Shown piece by piece: positions 63,201 through 64,000 of a DNA stretch of 64,000 bases; the stretch's first letter is position 1, and the number at the start of each line of letters is the position of its first letter. Made by a program: the position numbers and the translations under genes. The notes beneath the pieces were generated by a model. That model saw nothing but the letters and a program-made list of their open reading frames with translations. It had not been told where the DNA came from and did no database searches. Origin of the DNA: Microbacterium testaceum (lineage in GTDB: Bacteria; Actinomycetota; Actinomycetes; Actinomycetales; Microbacteriaceae); assembly GCF_029761935.1 (NCBI RefSeq), contig NZ_CP121699.1, forward strand, positions 3,316,023-3,380,022, in the 5' to 3' direction.

Positions 63201-63841
63201 CGGGCATGCAGGTGGCGCTCAAAGACCTCGAACTGCGTGGCGCCGGAAACCTCCTCGGCGCCGAGCAGGCCGGACACATCGCGGGTGTCGGTTTCGACCT
63301 GTACCTGCGCATGATCGGCGAAGCCGTTTCCACGTTCCGTGGCGAAGACGTCGACGGTCCCACCGAACTCCGCCTCGAGCTCCCCGTCGATGCTCGATTG
63401 CCGGAGTTCTACATCGACAGCGAGCGTCTGCGTCTCGAGGCGTACCAGAAGCTGTCGGCCGCGGCTTCCGCGACGGCGAAGAGCGATGCGATCGACCTCG
63501 TGGTCGAGGAGCTTCGTGATCGATACGGAGAGCCGCCGGCCGAAGTCGAGGGACTCATCGCCGTGGCGCGCCTGCGTCGCCGGGCCGCTCAGGCCGGCCT
63601 GGCCGATGTCGTCGCGATGGGTTCCAACCTGCGCATCGCCCCTGCGAACCTTCCGGACTCGATGCGGGTGCGTCTGCAGCGGCTGTACCCGAAGGCGAAG
63701 CTCGTCGCCGGCGGGGACGCCATGGTGGTCCCGCTCCCTCAGGATGCGGACGATGCGAACCTCATTGCATGGGTGCGCCAGCTTCTCGACGCGCTGTGGC
63801 CGTTGCCCGTCTCAGAGAACGCCGAGACCGCGAACGCGTGA
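60254..63841 (+). CDS. mfd: transcription-repair coupling factor Mfd
   Basis: 1195 residues, usual for Mfd (1150-1200). N-terminal UvrB-like domains (VLVIAPTGRRAESLGPAL, PAWETLPHERLSPSPETVGRRL, RRGEFAVRGGILDVFPP), RNA-polymerase-interacting domain (LKPGDVVVHATHGIGKFL), then superfamily-2 translocase: Walker A LSGDVGFGKTEVAVRA (GKT at 675-677), DEEQ at 771-774, SATPIPRTL, IIETGLDISNANTIIIDRAD, QLHQLRGRVGRGRDRAYAYF. TRCF C-terminal domain completes it. It removes RNA polymerase stalled at lesions and recruits UvrA. Leaderless GTG start; longer upstream ORF extensions have no family features. Confidence 0.97.
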   Translation: MTVPGIVRALEQAESYREAASAASSDLSLSLVDGLDAPVIAGLVERRRAAGEPGAVLVIAPTGRRAESLGPALEAVLPGAQVLHFPAWETLPHERLSPSPETVGRRLDILRRIAAWDRTAPLVVTASVRSALQPLAPGLGDVEPVELSIGGRGLELEVVTTRLVELAYHRVDMVSRRGEFAVRGGILDVFPPVADHPYRVEFFGDEVDQIRAFSVADQRSLPGEVPTVTLVPSRELLLTAEVRARAAELRDGYPGLRQLLEKMAEGIPAEGMESLIPVLVDDLISLVDYLPGASAVALVDPERSLARATTLGDTNREFLEAAWSAATAGADTPVDLGSGDFVTLDDLHEKASGRGGVWWQFSAFDSGAADAEDEGLVVGDDSAHRIKADPVPSFQGNVEGATAHVGELLRDGWSVVVTASGPGMVDRARDVLSERGIAARRVDDVRSAPEAGVAHVVCAPLERGFQLTEAKFAVITETEFYGRSVSGDNRGVKKLASRRRNVVDPLQLKPGDVVVHATHGIGKFLELTQREVSSGGRNAVKTTKEYLVLEYAPAKRGYPGDKLFVPTDQLDLLSKYVGGEAPTLSKMGGSDWAAAKGRARKAVRDIAVELVKLYSARMASKGYAFGPDTPWQRELEEAFPFAETLDQLQTIDEIKADMEKPIPMDRLLSGDVGFGKTEVAVRAAFKAIQDGKQVAMLVPTTLLVKQHLETFAERFAGFPVTVRPLSRFQTDKEVKATLAGLTDGTVDMVIGTHRILTEKVIFKDLGLMIIDEEQRFGVEHKDQLKKLKTNVDILAMSATPIPRTLEMAVTGIREMSTLATPPEDRHPILSYVGPRNDKQIAAAIRRELLREGQIFYVHNRVSSIQRVAAHLAELVPEARIVVAHGQMGEHALEQVVDDFWERRADVLVSTTIIETGLDISNANTIIIDRADKYGLSQLHQLRGRVGRGRDRAYAYFLYDEMKPLSETAADRLETIAVNNDLGSGMQVALKDLELRGAGNLLGAEQAGHIAGVGFDLYLRMIGEAVSTFRGEDVDGPTELRLELPVDARLPEFYIDSERLRLEAYQKLSAAASATAKSDAIDLVVEELRDRYGEPPAEVEGLIAVARLRRRAAQAGLADVVAMGSNLRIAPANLPDSMRVRLQRLYPKAKLVAGGDAMVVPLPQDADDANLIAWVRQLLDALWPLPVSENAETANA

Positions 63842-63873
63842 CGACCGCTCCCTCCCGGAGCGCAGACGATCAG

Positions 63874-63903
63874 GCCCGACCGACACCCCTCGGTCGGGCC
63901 TTC
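63874..63903 (+). terminator. terminator after mfd
   Basis: AGGCCCGACCGA (63874-63885) pairs perfectly with TCGGTCGGGCCT (63892-63903) over a 6-nt loop, with TCGTCGT after it. The remaining bases to 64000 show no gene; they may hold a promoter for the next gene beyond the window. Confidence 0.78.
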
Positions 63904-64000
63904 GTCGTAGATCCGCGTGATTACGCGCTTCAGGGTCGACGACACGCCCGGGGTGAAGCGACGATTCGACCGATCCGGCGTCCCGACGTAATGTTTTACC

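Overview
The window looks like chromosomal DNA of a high-GC actinobacterium, most likely Microbacterium or a close relative in Microbacteriaceae. This rests on about 70% GC, strong GC3 bias, many GTG starts, frequent ATGA/GTGA coupling, and the gene order. pmt, rsmI, metG, tatD, rsmA, ispE, tRNA-Gln/glmU, prs, rplY, pth and mfd follow the order of the Mycobacterium tuberculosis Rv1002c-Rv1020c block, with accessory genes inserted. No phage, transposase, rRNA or CRISPR array was seen. Gene models are by eye and no database search was possible.

Layout. 1-2.8 kb: cut Gfo/Idh/MocA oxidoreductase, divergent M20 peptidase, LacI regulator. 2.9-7.2 kb: monosaccharide ABC transporter (lipoprotein, ATPase, permease) behind an operator like the one at the LacI gene. 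7.4-10.2 kb: NarL-type sensor kinase, regulator and DUF4097 effector. 10.2-11.6 kb: divergent EamA exporter and MarR regulator with paired palindromic operators. 11.7-18.6 kb (minus): HrpA helicase, GH3 lipoprotein, LCP protein. 18.7-21.4 kb: aldo/keto reductase and thioredoxin-fold DUF255 protein. 21.4-29.9 kb: AAA ATPase, pmt, rsmI, metG, tatD, MFS sugar porter, rsmA. 30.2-32.6 kb: metallophosphoesterase and a Stealth protein overlapping tail to tail. 32.7-37.5 kb: ispE, DUF427 protein, quaternary-amine ABC transporter. 37.7-43.2 kb: ABC-F, Tat-exported PHP hydrolase, LAXTG surface protein, membrane protein and second MarR regulator. 43.3-45.8 kb: tRNA-Gln, glmU, prs. 46.0-49.7 kb: FMN-binding lipoprotein, ApbE, RnfD/NqrB-reductase fusion, two small genes. 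49.7-52.6 kb: VanZ, OmpR-type regulator and kinase in one overlapping operon. 52.6-57.0 kb: gluconate locus (gndA, gluconokinase, GntP, GntR). 57.1-63.8 kb: rplY, pth, small membrane proteins, mfd.

System-level points. At least fifteen starts lie 6-7 nt after a TAnnnT -10 hexamer, so leaderless initiation seems to be a main mode here. A family of about 65-bp intergenic inverted repeats (arms CGCGCGAGGGGTC, inner stem GTCGCC/GGCGAC) occurs at least four times, with a variant copy in tandem. The heptamer GGATGCC/GGCATCC is several-fold over-represented and draws in rare codons. The most interesting functional cassette is the flavin electron-transfer set at 46.0-49.0 kb.
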